Source: Takakia lepidozioides
Taxonomy: Eukaryota > Streptophyta > Takakiopsida > Takakiales > Takakiaceae
Length of the DNA stretch: 64,000 nucleotides
NCBI GenBank assembly: GCA_030704615.1
Contig: CM060731.1
Location: 6,572,001 to 6,636,000, forward strand
Direction of reading: 5' to 3'
The notes under the pieces are model-generated. The model ran no database searches. It had not been told where the DNA came from and saw only the letters and a program-made list of their open reading frames with translations. The translations under genes were made by a program, and so were the position numbers. Shown piece by piece: positions 1-10,649 of the stretch (position 1 is its first letter; every line of letters starts with the position of its first letter).

Positions 1-154
1 TTGCCTGTTGAGGGTCATCATGGTGAGGTTGCTGCTCTTCCTCCTGATCTTCAACAGTGTGATGTCTCACGAACCATTCAGGCCATTGTCCCACCGGATT
101 TTCTTCCTGAACTACTTCATCTATCACCGGTGCTACAGTGTCATGACCTTCCGC

Positions 155-826
155 CTATGGTACCTCCGACACAGGTGTGTGTATTATTTGCACCTTAGGA
201 TTTCCCTTGGGCAACTGTTGCACCTCTGGGATCTTTGTTTCCTTGACCAGACCAGAATATTCATAGAGAAGGTCCCCCTTCTCCATTTCTGCCACTATCT
301 GTTCTGTAGTTGGAATATCTAACCCTTCTTTTTCCAAATCAATTATTTCTGGTTGAGCTGCATGGATAACTCGTGACCTTGTGACAAGTCGATCAGCTGG
401 CTGTGGTGGTTGTGATACATAAGTAACTTCCTCCTCCCTCTCTGAAGGTCCTGCTTCCAGTAATAGCATTTCTCTGTGCTGCTGTGCCCCTTCCTGACCA
501 TGAGCTTGGGAAACATTATCATGCGGAGTCCGTGAAGCCAGTGGATCCGCCACTACAGTCTTTCCCCGTCTCTGCCTCTTAGTCTCGGGTTGCCCTGCTA
601 GTCCACCCTCACTGTGTGAAGAGCCTTGCTCTTCCATTGCAGTTGTTTCTGGCTCAAACACTCCCATTTCCTTCCTTTCTTGTGCATCAAGTATGCCAGA
701 ATCAAGGATTATTTGAGCAATGATTGGGCCAGACACTATGATAGGAGACTTTGCGGTAGTACCTTGTAATCTTTTCATCTCCTCTACCAGCGCGTTGTAC
801 ATTATGTCCGCCCATTGTACCTCTTG
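155..826 (-). CDS. Unrecognised acidic ORF fragment, cut by assembly gap
   Basis: An open minus-strand frame of about 220 codons runs out of the assembly gap and ends at a stop near 155. The product is rich in charged residues, holds a basic KRQRRGK stretch that could act as a nuclear localisation signal, and shows no domain that I recognise. It lies on the same strand as the gag-protease frame at 3099-5307, with two inserted LTRs and the gap between them. It may therefore be a later part of that retroelement (element D), but nothing seen in the sequence proves this. No start codon is visible, because the ATG in the open frame beyond the gap belongs to minisatellite sequence. Real coding is plausible from the length without stops; identity is unknown. 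Confidence 0.35.
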   Translation of the reverse strand, partial: QEVQWADIMYNALVEEMKRLQGTTAKSPIIVSGPIIAQIILDSGILDAQERKEMGVFEPETTAMEEQGSSHSEGGLAGQPETKRQRRGKTVVADPLASRTPHDNVSQAHGQEGAQQHREMLLLEAGPSEREEEVTYVSQPPQPADRLVTRSRVIHAAQPEIIDLEKEGLDIPTTEQIVAEMEKGDLLYEYSGLVKETKIPEVQQLPKGNPKVQIIHTPVSEVP

Positions 827-1326
827 NNNNNNNNNNNNNNNNNNNNNNNNNNNNNNNNNNNNNNNNNNNNNNNNNNNNNNNNNNNNNNNNNNNNNNNNNN
901 NNNNNNNNNNNNNNNNNNNNNNNNNNNNNNNNNNNNNNNNNNNNNNNNNNNNNNNNNNNNNNNNNNNNNNNNNNNNNNNNNNNNNNNNNNNNNNNNNNNN
1001 NNNNNNNNNNNNNNNNNNNNNNNNNNNNNNNNNNNNNNNNNNNNNNNNNNNNNNNNNNNNNNNNNNNNNNNNNNNNNNNNNNNNNNNNNNNNNNNNNNNN
1101 NNNNNNNNNNNNNNNNNNNNNNNNNNNNNNNNNNNNNNNNNNNNNNNNNNNNNNNNNNNNNNNNNNNNNNNNNNNNNNNNNNNNNNNNNNNNNNNNNNNN
1201 NNNNNNNNNNNNNNNNNNNNNNNNNNNNNNNNNNNNNNNNNNNNNNNNNNNNNNNNNNNNNNNNNNNNNNNNNNNNNNNNNNNNNNNNNNNNNNNNNNNN
1301 NNNNNNNNNNNNNNNNNNNNNNNNNN
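827..1326. other. Assembly gap (500 N)
   Basis: Exactly 500 N characters, a conventional length for a gap of unknown size. The start of the first LTR (LTR1) and its flank are hidden here. Confidence 0.99.
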
Positions 1327-2146
1327 CCGTCACAGTCGTCACAGCCCACACAGCCCGTCACAGTCGTCACAGCCCACACAGCCCACACAGCCGTCACAGC
1401 CCACACAGCCCGTCACAGTCGTCACAGCCCACACAGCCCACACAGCCAGTCACAGCCCGGCACAGCCACACAGCCAGTCACAGCCCGACACAGCCAAACA
1501 CAGCCAGTCACCGCTTGACACAGCTGTCACGATAATAGGGAACGAAGAGTAGGACAGGGAACGACTGTGGGGAACAACACCTGTGAAGGGAACATGTTAG
1601 TTCACATACGACGGTTAGAGAGGGAAACGGTTAGAACCGCGGATAGGAGGATAAAGGGAAAAACGGGGAATGGAGAGGGGGATCATTATTCGGGGAGGAC
1701 TTCGGAGTCAGGCGGGAGCGGAGATCGGAGAGCACGATGAAGGAGAAAAGAGGATTAGTAGATGCTTGTTATATGCAAAGCTATAGTGATATAGGAAAGA
1801 AGAATAGAGACATAATGGCTTCGGCCTGATACCTGATAAATCATAATCTGATACTTATACGATACAATCACACTGTGTAGAGAGATCTGACTGAAGCTGT
1901 GGATTGAATGGAGGAGTTAAGGAAACCGATAAATTGATGAAGCAAACTGATACTTAATTATCAATGGTAAGGTAGCTAAGATGAATGCGGAAAAGGAAAC
2001 AAATAGGAAACACCCCCATGATACACTAGCTGTAGGTCATGACTGATTGTTCTGCGCGGGCTGAGTACTTAGAGATTTCCAACTCTTCTATCTTGGAGTT
2101 TCCGCCTCGGATAGCGAAGGGATGGGTGAGTAAAAGCCGCGCGACA
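1327..2146 (+). repeat. LTR1: 3' part of a 0.95-kb LTR
   Basis: From the CACAGCC-type minisatellite (1327-1520) to the terminal GCGCGACA at 2146 this segment matches 2153-3098 almost base for base; I counted only a handful of differences over the roughly 610 bp that follow the minisatellite. Its start is lost in the gap. It is oriented like LTR2 and LTR3 (plus, judged from the polypurine tract in front of LTR3). Six bases (TTTTAA) separate it from LTR2. Confidence 0.8.
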
Positions 2147-2152
2147 TTTTAA

Positions 2153-3098
2153 TGTTAGAGGACTGTAGGGGACTTAGACACTTATACGGGATCTGTAGGG
2201 TACCCTTAATTTTTGCACAGACTGAGACAAACAGGAACCTTAGGGGTGACAGCAGCGCACTGTAGAGGGGGGTTACATAGCCCACACAGCCGACACAACA
2301 GTCACAGCCCACACAGCCAACACAGCCGTCACAGTCGTTACAGCCCACACAGCCCGTCACAGTCGTCACAGTCGTCACAGCCCACACAGCCCACACAGCC
2401 GCCACAGCCCACACAGCCCACACAGCCAGTCACAGCCCGACACAGCCAAACACAGCCAGTCACCGCTTGACACAGCTGTCACGATAATATGGAACGAAGA
2501 GTAGGACAGGGAACGACTGTGGGGAACAACACCTGTGAAGGGAACATGTTAGTTCACATACGACGGTTAGAGAGGGAAACGGTTAGAACCGCGGATAGGA
2601 GGATAAAGGGAAAAACGGGGAATGGAGAGGGGGATCATTATTCGGGGAGGACTTCGGAGTCAGGCGGGAGCGGAGATCGGAGAGCACGATGAAGGAGAAA
2701 AGAGGATTAGTAGATGCTTGTTATATGCAAAGCTATAGTGATATAGGAAAGAAGAATAGAGACATAATGGCTTCGGCCTGATACCTGATAAATCATAATC
2801 TGATACTTATACGATACAATCACACTGTGTAGAGAGATCTGAGTGAAGCTGTGGATTGAATGGAGGAGTTAAGGAAACCGATAAATTGATGAAGCAAACT
2901 GATACTTAATTATCAATGGTAAGGTAGCTAAGATGAATGCGGAAAAGGAAACAAATAGGAAACACCCCCATGATACACTAGCTGTAGGTCATGACTGATT
3001 GTTCTGCGCGGGCTGAGTACTTAGAGATTTCCGACTCTTCTATCTTGGAGTTTCCGCCTCGGATAGCGAAGGGATGGGTGAGTAAAAGCCGCGCGACA
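2153..3098 (+). repeat. LTR2: complete 946-bp LTR
   Basis: It begins TGTTAGAGGACTG and ends GCGCGACA, giving the usual TG...CA termini, and is matched by LTR1 and by LTR3 at 45127-46062. It holds an internal CACAGCC-type minisatellite at about 2276-2476. No primer binding site follows it and no polypurine tract precedes it, so it looks like a solo or rearranged LTR. The minus-strand gag-protease frame runs 59 bp into its right end, which supports insertion of the LTR into that element. The flanks (TTTAA on the left, GTCCT on the right) do not form an obvious target duplication. Confidence 0.8.
2276..2476. repeat. CACAGCC-type minisatellite inside LTR2
   Basis: Irregular tandem units of 9-12 bp such as CACACAGCC and GTCACAGCC fill this stretch. 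The same array is seen in LTR1 (1327-1520) and, more diverged, in LTR3 (45262-45440). Open frames across it are repeat artefacts. Confidence 0.9.
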
Positions 3099-5307
3099 GT
3101 CCTTCCTCTTGTGTGACAACCTGATTCCAATCATGGAAGTCATCCTCTATTTCTAGGTTGTTGTTCCCTAGTTCACCATTCCAAGCTTTCTGGTAAGCTT
3201 CCTGTATTATGGCAGCAGCCATGCTCTTATGGGTCTCTTCCTGAAGGAGTTCAGACATCCCTTGGTCCTCGAACAAGTCCTCCCCTAGGTTGACATCGTC
3301 TATTATTTCCTCAACATCCCTCAGTGCTGTTTCTACCTCCTTACTCTCCTCAGAGCCTCCCATCTCCTCATCTTTATCAGATTTAGAGGTGTCAGAACCT
3401 GAGGATGCTTCCTCCGTGTCCTCATATTCTTCCTCTGGTTTTCTTTTCTTCTCCCACAAGCCTAGGTACTGTTCATCTGACGTCAGGGTTAAGACATTAC
3501 CTGCTGACGTACTGCTTGCATATCTCATTCTACTCTCAACCCCTCTATGGTAGGCTGTTTTGGTAACTGCAGGCTCATTATAATTGATGGTGTGCAAAGG
3601 GAAGTGAGCAAAATCCTTTCCTGGCCCATAGCGTACGCGAATTGTTTCAGCTTCGGTGTCCACTACAACGCCAAACTTTTTGAGAAAGTCTAATCCCAGC
3701 AGCATGTGATATGTATCCGTGTTCACCACCATAAAGGACAAACGATTGGTCAGTTCTCCTACTTTGACCTTGATGTCCTCAAGTCTGCCCATTGCAGTCT
3801 CAAGAGCACCTGAGGCTACTCTGTAATTCACATCCTTACTAGTAATGACAGATCCCATCAAACCAAGATCCCTGACTGTACTAGCTGATATTACAGAAAG
3901 CATGGCACCAGTGTCAATCTGGCCTAATACTTGGTAATCTCCCATTGTAATCATTACATGAAGCGCTTTAACCTTACCAGTATAAGCATACGAGATCGTG
4001 GGCTCAGCGTGTGCTGAGTACAAAGGCCTTGGTACATCCTTCACAACTTCTACACTGTGAGTTGTCTCCCTTTGTTGGACCATTGCTCTTTCCACCACTT
4101 TGACCAGCCCTTTCAATTTGTCTAGCTCTCCGGGCACAGTCATGATCAGGTCCATGGGCGACAACGATATTCTCCCTTTGTAGAAGTGGTTCAAGATTCT
4201 GGATTTCGTACCTCCTTCTATAGCATTCTTGAAATTGTTCTTTGGGTAGATTTCACTCTTGGTCTTGCTTGGCTGTTCACTGCTCTCACTATTCCTTTCT
4301 GGTGACCCTATAGGTTCAACAATCGGACTCTGGATAGGTATGCGTGTCCTTGGAAGTCTGACTTCATTGATACTATTTCGTGACATCAGATCTGTCATCT
4401 CTGCGAGTACATCATCCTCATCATCATAGAACACATCTACAAAGTTAGTTCCCGGAGTTCCCATCATAGTTTGGTCGAGTTTTCTACTGCACTCACTCTC
4501 CGTATGCCCGAGTAGCTTGCAAAAGTTGCATCTCACACCACACATTTCCGTGGAATGCCCGAACCGGTGACATTTGTCACACTTAGCTGGGGTTCTTCCT
4601 TCAGGACAATATGCAGCTATGTGACCTTCTTTGTGACAAACATTACAAAGGCAAACACGAGGTGGTGTTCTAGATCCCGAGCTTTCTCCTATGACTGGTC
4701 CCCTATCAAAGTACTTCTGTAGGGTAGTGTTCAGCTGATCAAGTCTTCTGTCCACAGGGTTAACAAACACAACTGACTCATCTGTATCATCTCCTTCCAA
4801 TGGCTCTAGAGGTATTTCCCCTAACTTTCCCAGGCCCCTTTCAATCTCAATGGCTGTGTCAAGTGCTTCCTCTACATCAAGGAAGCGCCTGCCCAGCATT
4901 ACTCTTGCTATTTCTGGTCTCAAACCTGCTGCAAATCTACGCCTCTGTTCCAAATCAGACGCCCCACTTCTTATAAATAACCGGTTCAACCTATCGAAGT
5001 ATGTTTGAACCCTTTGTCTACTCTCCTGTTTAATGGTATCCATTCTTAGCCTAATTTCTGCCAAGTCAACGATACCAAACTTGGCTGAAATTGCTGCCCT
5101 GAAGTCCACCCAGTTGTTTGGTCTAGGGTTTTGTTTACGGTACCATTCATCAGCCTTGGCTCTCAGGTTGAGCCTTGCTACCTTGAAAGTTTTGTCCTCA
5201 TTCAAATCCCTGACATCTGCCTCCATCTGAATTCTCTCCAGCCAGTCATTTACATCCTCACTATTCCTACCATGATAAGGCGCATCTATGCTGGTTGGAC
5301 TGGTCAT
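3040..5307 (-). CDS. Retroelement D gag-protease polyprotein, truncated by LTR2
   Basis: The 755-codon frame encodes a Ty3/gypsy-like gag. A helical capsid region (about residues 10-160, starting MTSPTSIDAPYHGR) is followed by three CX2CX4HX4C-type zinc knuckles near residues 215-270 (CNVCHKEGHIAAYC, CDKCHRFGHSTEMC, CNFCKLLGHTESEC), which bind RNA in this family. A retropepsin-like domain follows at about residues 440-560, with the catalytic triplet in GQIDTGAMLSVIS and a C-terminal flap-side LLGLDFL. An acidic linker comes next. The last 19 residues are encoded by LTR2, so the true frame is cut there and no reverse transcriptase follows. The start ATG at 5307 fits, because the primer binding site lies about 440 bp upstream at 5743-5754. 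The long frame without stops suggests a fairly recent copy. Confidence 0.85.
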   Translation of the reverse strand: MTSPTSIDAPYHGRNSEDVNDWLERIQMEADVRDLNEDKTFKVARLNLRAKADEWYRKQNPRPNNWVDFRAAISAKFGIVDLAEIRLRMDTIKQESRQRVQTYFDRLNRLFIRSGASDLEQRRRFAAGLRPEIARVMLGRRFLDVEEALDTAIEIERGLGKLGEIPLEPLEGDDTDESVVFVNPVDRRLDQLNTTLQKYFDRGPVIGESSGSRTPPRVCLCNVCHKEGHIAAYCPEGRTPAKCDKCHRFGHSTEMCGVRCNFCKLLGHTESECSRKLDQTMMGTPGTNFVDVFYDDEDDVLAEMTDLMSRNSINEVRLPRTRIPIQSPIVEPIGSPERNSESSEQPSKTKSEIYPKNNFKNAIEGGTKSRILNHFYKGRISLSPMDLIMTVPGELDKLKGLVKVVERAMVQQRETTHSVEVVKDVPRPLYSAHAEPTISYAYTGKVKALHVMITMGDYQVLGQIDTGAMLSVISASTVRDLGLMGSVITSKDVNYRVASGALETAMGRLEDIKVKVGELTNRLSFMVVNTDTYHMLLGLDFLKKFGVVVDTEAETIRVRYGPGKDFAHFPLHTINYNEPAVTKTAYHRGVESRMRYASSTSAGNVLTLTSDEQYLGLWEKKRKPEEEYEDTEEASSGSDTSKSDKDEEMGGSEESKEVETALRDVEEIIDDVNLGEDLFEDQGMSELLQEETHKSMAAAIIQEAYQKAWNGELGNNNLEIEDDFHDWNQVVTQEEGLSRGFYSPIPSLSEAETPR

Positions 5308-5430
5308 CCTTCTATTCTCTAGTCAAAGTTCAAACTGTTTCAACACCTAATTCTGACTCTAATTTTCCCGCAACTCCCTTAATGTTGACCTCTATACCAC
5401 TCCCACTGTCCATTTCGCAACATCTCTACT

Positions 5431-5697
5431 CTACCTCCCCATGTCACCTGCCATGGTATTTATCTTCACCCACCTTCCTAACTCTCTTATCCAAAGTGCT
5501 ATGGTTGTTCTTCCACCAGTATGTATCACTCTAAGACATAAATCACCATTCGCTATTCTCCAAGCAGGGTTGAAGAAGTACAAACAAGGGTCTGCGTGTG
5601 CATTTGGTGTGCGTCTGCTGAAGCAAATCAGCACATCTCCAATGCTTGGTTCATCAGGAATCAGTGTGTGGTCTCTTCCTGCCATCAAACCATCCAA
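5431..5697 (-). CDS. Possible leader ORF of element D
   Basis: An 88-codon frame lies between the primer binding site (5743) and the gag start (5307). It has no motif that I know. It may be a leader reading frame or a chance opening in the untranslated leader. Confidence 0.2.
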   Translation of the reverse strand: MDGLMAGRDHTLIPDEPSIGDVLICFSRRTPNAHADPCLYFFNPAWRIANGDLCLRVIHTGGRTTIALWIRELGRWVKINTMAGDMGR

Positions 5698-5742
5698 TAC
5701 CAGTCAAGATCCCTAACTAGTAGAAATCAAGATTTAACATCA

Positions 5743-5754
5743 GCTCTGATACCA
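5743..5754 (-). other. Primer binding site of element D (tRNA-iMet type)
   Basis: The minus strand reads TGGTATCAGAGC, the standard plant retroelement match to the 3' end of initiator tRNA-Met. It puts the 5' LTR of element D to the right, from about 5757. The far end of that LTR could not be found because no second copy is in the window. Confidence 0.8.
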
Positions 5755-5756
5755 AA

Positions 5757-7340
5757 AGAAGGGGCGTGAATCCCCTTCTGTATAATTCTAATTGTGCTCC
5801 CCTCCATTCTAAGTGGAGCAAAAGAAAGAAACGTTCTTCTAGTCTGTCCAACTGTCGTCACTTGGCTGTGGGTTTCCCTCAGCTCCTTCGTGATCAGAGT
5901 TCAAGCAATCCTCATCCACGCCGCAGCGGAAGAGAAGACATGGATGGGGAGTCAATTTGTTGTTCACTCTTGGTTCTATCTTTTACACAACATCCCCTAC
6001 CTGCAGGTACAGCACCAGCTATGCTGGTGCGATGTATTCAGTGATGCAATCAGCCCTATGTCAGTGATGAAACCCTGCCCTTGTGGGCAGTTCCCTTGGT
6101 CAGCAACACGTCGGAAGCCCCCTTTTGTAATGAGATCACGGTCTAGGTGGATGGCAGCTCAGATCTGCCATGAACTGCAGGCCCACTAGTTTGATCATTC
6201 AGGGTTCATGTCTTCTTGACCTTGGCTCTCCATTTGTCCATCCCTCATCAACCCTTTTCTCCCTTCTTCACTTTTTCTTTCTCTCACACTCTTTTTCTTT
6301 CATGTGTGGATTCCTCACTTTTCTCCACAACAGCATGGCTACGATGCAATGCAATGCACATCCAGCCAGGCATCCAGTGCATCCATCATTGAAGTCAACC
6401 TTGGTCACACAAGAGATAATCTGCCCCTCTGTCAGTCTTTTTCTCTCTCTCTTTCCAGTGACTGGTCCTTGCACTACCTATCCCCAAGTGTATCCTGTTT
6501 GGTCAAGGTGCTTCACAACCCTTCTACAGATCTCAAATCACACACCCTGACAGCTCTCCTTTTCTCCTCAACTTCGAACATCAGTCATTCACATGTTGAG
6601 AACACTTCCAGAAATCAGATCCAAACCCCAAAACAGTATTGACTTTTCTTCCCCATCCACGTCATCCCTTCTCAGCTCTTCAAATCAGTTTCTGAATGAC
6701 CATCCTTGTTTTCCTCATTCCACTAAGCTAGTTCTACACTGGCTCCACTGTTTTAACATCCAAGGCTGCATTGTTTTGCTGGCTGAAAACACTGAAAACA
6801 AAGAAAAGGAACACAAGAACAGCAACCATTCTGACCCTGAGGTGAGATATCCCTGTCCCCTCTCATTTTCCTAATAATAGTGTAACAACAGGTGCATCCA
6901 TCTCCACCCTATCCTGGTTTGAATTCCAGTGTCTTCATTCCATTTTTCAAAGGCCTTTTCTACTCCTCACATTTCTGTCCCCTTCAGTAGATACAAGAGA
7001 CAGTTCCAAGAACTTCACAAAGTCATTCCTAAGTGCCAAAAAGGAAGCCAACACTCTTCGAACTTATCTGTCTTATACTCATTGAAGCGGTGGGTCTGCC
7101 TGTCAAGAAGGCACCTTGTCATCTCCCTCGTCAGCCATTTCCGACGTTTCTTCTTATCGTGATTCCAGTCCTCATTAAGGCATGATGGCTCTGCTTCAGC
7201 TGCTGGCACATCCTTGTGCCTGCCAACCTCTACCCTATCCTTCTACATGTGCATTTCTTCCCTATGAAGTGATCTGGTCCTACAGCCCTTAAGACAGAGA
7301 GCAGATACAAAACTTAATTATAGATAGCTTAAGCGCCATA
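5757..7340. other. Non-coding stretch, probably 5' LTR of D and flank
   Basis: The first part should be the 5' LTR of element D, to judge from the adjacent primer site. Pyrimidine-rich tracts dominate 6230-6700. The open frames here are short and resemble no family that I know. Confidence 0.4.
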
Positions 7341-7348
7341 CACACCAG

Positions 7349-7879
7349 AAGGCGGCACCGCTTCCTCTTGCACAGAAAGCCAAGCAGGAGCTCTTAACGT
7401 TTCTCTTTAAAGCAAGCTGATACCCTTTGCGTAGGTGGAACTTTCTCAGATATCCTGTGCTGCCAACACCACTGCAGCAGCTGCGAAAAGATGCTTACTC
7501 TCTTCCCTTACAAAGTGATCTGGTCCTAAAGCTCTCAAACAGACAACAACTACAAGATTTGATCACAGACAACCTGAGGCGCTATACACACCAGCCTGCA
7601 CTTCTCATCCCCCAACACCTGCTGAGCCGCTCCATCTCCTCATTAATGTGCTCATCAAGACAATGGCGACAGCAGTGGTGCACCGCCCTTATCACAAACC
7701 TGATCCCTCAGGTTTGATAATTGCTTACGAAGAAGGCGGCACCGCTTCTTCTTGCACAGAAAGCCAAGCAGGAGCTCTTAACGTTTCTCCTTAAAGCAAG
7801 CTGATACCCTTTGCGTAGGTGGAACTTTCTCAGATATCCTGTGTTGCCAACACCACTGCAGCAGCTGCGAAAAGATGCA
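7349..7879 (+). repeat. Local direct duplication of about 145 bp
   Basis: The segment 7349-7492, beginning GAAGGCGGCACCGCTTC, recurs nearly unchanged at 7732-7879. A more diverged pair shares AGTGATCTGGTCCTA at about 7268 and 7512. This suggests repeated local duplication. No coding sequence was recognised. Confidence 0.75.
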
Positions 7880-8038
7880 CGCACTCTTCCCCTTCGAATT
7901 TCACATCCTGCTTCTAGGGTTCAACATCATGGATGAAAATCATTCATCCTAGGGATGAAAAAGGTGCATGTCATAACTTAGCCATATTTTGTTCTTGGCA
8001 GATCAATAGCATAGTTTTTTCCATGGAATTACCTCAAG

Positions 8039-8994
8039 TTATGGACAATTCCTCCCCTTCATTAGCACAAAGGGCACTCCCTTTGTAGTAGTGCCGAAAC
8101 CTGATGCCAAACAAAAACTTGAATTTTTACCCCCTGCATTCACACTACATTCCATTTCCAGCAAAATATCGTCTCGTGTCCATGCATCCCCCAACCCGGT
8201 GTTGTTCATGACATGCTCTTTATGTTCCATCATGATTTGGGCGACTGACAGGCCTCGGCACAGACACTCCATGACCCATGCTTTCAATTCCTCGCTAATG
8301 TGTTGTGCATAGGCGTGGCGAGTGTTCCTGAACTCAACGGACTTCCCATGACAGGCGTTCCCTTTCGCGTCTGTATGCTCCATATTGTTGTAGTACGTGA
8401 GGACACAAATGTCGGGGGCGAGATAGCATTGCTGGACTTTGAAACAACACTGGCAACCACGTTTGTAAGACTCTCCATATTCCGACTTCTTTCTCCTTGG
8501 GCCTTTATGAAGGTGAGATGTTCCAACACCCACAAGAGGTCCTCCACGTTTCAGTTTGGGATCCTCCACTATCGCATTGTTGGTGCGCTTGTCATCTGGA
8601 CCGTAGCAGCATTGATACCTGGACATAAAAATCACAATGGATATCCATCAACTTCTGGAAGCATGAAATCACAGAATGTGGGTACGAAAAATGACAACAG
8701 ACATGCAATCAGACTACAAAAGGACGATGAGGATGGTGCACACATGATACTGTTCAGAGAACTGTTGGCTCTCGGCTCTTTTAGCATGCCGGGTTGCACT
8801 TTAGTATGGACATTCACCCAAAACTGAGTGGGGTAGTCCACCAAACTCTCCTCTCCAAGGAGAAAGTCATCAACTCTATCCCACGGTATGCAAGCCTTCA
8901 GAACATTCTGTCTGGCACCCATATAACCATATTGCATGTCTCTCTTCCATTGGAGGTCCTTCGTGTTGAAGGGTCCTGGTTTGGGTGTTTGCAA
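8039..8994 (-). pseudogene. MULE-type transposon protein, N-terminal fragment
   Basis: Two minus-strand frames (8994-8632 and 8635-8039) together give a segment like the N-terminal zinc-binding region of plant Mutator-like transposase relatives. The upstream part has WDRVDDFLLGEESLVDYPTQ. The downstream part has a cysteine/histidine cluster (RGCQCCFKVQQCYLAPDIC, then H-T-D and GNACHG) followed by helices (HISEELKAWVMECL, LSVAQIMMEHKEHV). The pieces may be two exons, because the first ends in a non-homologous tail near 8760. The DDE core and the SWIM finger are absent, so this is a fragment. Its function in the family is target or self-DNA recognition, known only by analogy. It is not a copy of the transposase at 21.7-32.2 kb, which has a different cysteine pattern. 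Confidence 0.55.
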
Positions 8995-9205
8995 ACTTTG
9001 TCGAAGAGGCCGTATAATCCATCATCTTGTTTTTAGTATATCAACACCTTCTGCTTCCACGTCCATGCCCTGTACAGTACAGAGGACACGCTTCAGAACC
9101 TGCAAGAAACGCGCCGCAATACACTGGACACGATGGACAACGTGCAAGGAGCATCAGTGCGCACGTTCGTGGCTGCTGCCAAGTGGCAGGCGGTAGGGAT
9201 AAGGT

Positions 9206-9580
9206 TTGAATTCATGCCCTAAAAATGGAGGGCTTAGATGGCATCTACGAATGGACGGTCCAGATGCGGCATCATCAGTGGACTGGAGGAAAGCGGACTC
9301 ATGGGCGGCGGACTGGCGGGCAGACTATTGGGTGGACTGGCCGGGACTGGCACAGCGGACAGGCATGGATGGCGCGGATGGGTTTCTCAGAATGGATGAT
9401 CCAGATCCTTCGGCCGGCGCGGACTAGCAGACTGGCAGACTGGGGGGCAACAGATGGGCACAACGGACTGTTGGGTGGACTTGCGGGGACTGGCACAGCG
9501 GACTAGCGTGTACAACAGACTGGCAGCTTGGCGGACTGAGGGGAACTGGACTCACGGGCAGCAGACTGGCGGGTTATACC
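9206..9580. repeat. GGACTGG-rich minisatellite
   Basis: Irregular units of the form GGCGGACTGGC, GCAGACTGG and GGATGG fill this stretch and create open frames in several phases. The repeat is too irregular to give one period. Its short ORFs are not credible genes. Confidence 0.7.
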
Positions 9581-9873
9581 TGTTCTCCACTTCCCGCTAG
9601 ACTTCTTTCGCATTGTTTCGTTTAGGGCCCGTCCACCTCCTATTTGTGCGAGCCCGCTTTCCTTTGTGCGTGTTAGCTTTTCGAGGCGCGGCCAGTCGCG
9701 TGAGCACCGAATCATCGCAACAACCGTCGCCTCCACAACACGCCCGGTGAGCTTTCCTCTTTGTGCTTTGTGCTTTCATTTCTTTCCATTCTCTTTTCCG
9801 CTCTTCTCTGCTTTCTTATTCTTAGTCTGTCTGTCGCTCATTGCCGCTGCTTCTCTTGTCTGATTCTGCAGCC

Positions 9874-10506
9874 ATGGAGGATGCTTGTGCAAAGGGTGGA
9901 GCAGATTGGTTGCATTTCATGCACAGGTCCAGGCTAAAGGAGCAAAGGTACTGGTACTCACCTGAGGAGTATGATGCGAAAATAGTCGAAGCATTCTTAG
10001 ACCTCCGTGCAATCAAGCCTGCAGACTCCAACTGACAGAAAGATAAGCTTCACTGTCCCTTATGTAGTGAAATTATCAAGGACAAAGTGCAGCTAAACTG
10101 CCATTGTGTTGACACGGGTTGCACAAACAAGCGCTATATCCCACTTGGCTTCAAGCCATGGCCAGTTCAAAGTTCAATGAGGGTGGTGAATGCGGCCACC
10201 GCCAGACTCCGTTGCGCAAACCCGAAGGCCCGCACTTTGGCGGAGGTGCGCGCACGGTATGGGGTGGGTTCTACTGTTTCAATGCAAGATGTGCATGACC
10301 TGACATCATCATCGCCTGTGGCTCCCAGAAAAAGGAAACTTAGTGATGGGGCCCAGAAGAAGAAAGAGGAAAGGCTGCAAGGTCAGCTCGGGAGGCGAGG
10401 CAAAATCTCAACAGCAGACTCGTCCCCAAGGCAGTTGGGAAGTGTCACGGGCTGTGTCAGGGAGATGGTCTACGCAGCAGACGCAGACCATCAGTACCTC
10501 GAGTGA
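9874..10506 (+). pseudogene. Zinc-finger-like gene with an in-frame stop
   Basis: The frame opens with MEDACAKGGADWLHFMHRSR and stops at TGA 10033-10035. It then continues in the same phase with a cysteine/histidine cluster (LHCPLCSEIIKDKVQLNCHC, then DTGC) that looks like a treble-clef or BED-like zinc finger. A basic region (PRKRKL) follows, and the frame ends at 10506. The stop could be a CGA to TGA change, since an arginine there would keep one continuous protein. Upstream, 9600-9860 is pyrimidine-rich like a promoter or intron. An overlapping frame (10343-10633) may carry the continuation after a one-base shift. I do not know the family; expansion by a mobile element is possible. Confidence 0.4.
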
Positions 10507-10649
10507 GAGCCAATCTACTGAGCCATCTGCAGACATCATTCGGAATGATGAATTTGCAGGTCTGGGAGGTGTCTCGTCTCCCGTCGACATTGTCTTGCCT
10601 GACCAGTCGAGGGTTCACGTGGACAAAGTCTAGTCAAAAGAGACTACCA

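Noticed and set aside
720-1535. ORFs of over 200 codons at 720-1552 and 44187-45000
   Set aside because: Most of their length is N; only the flanking parts are real sequence.
9206-9506. Tryptophan/aspartate-rich ORFs at 9.2-9.5 kb
   Set aside because: They are created by the GGACTGG minisatellite.
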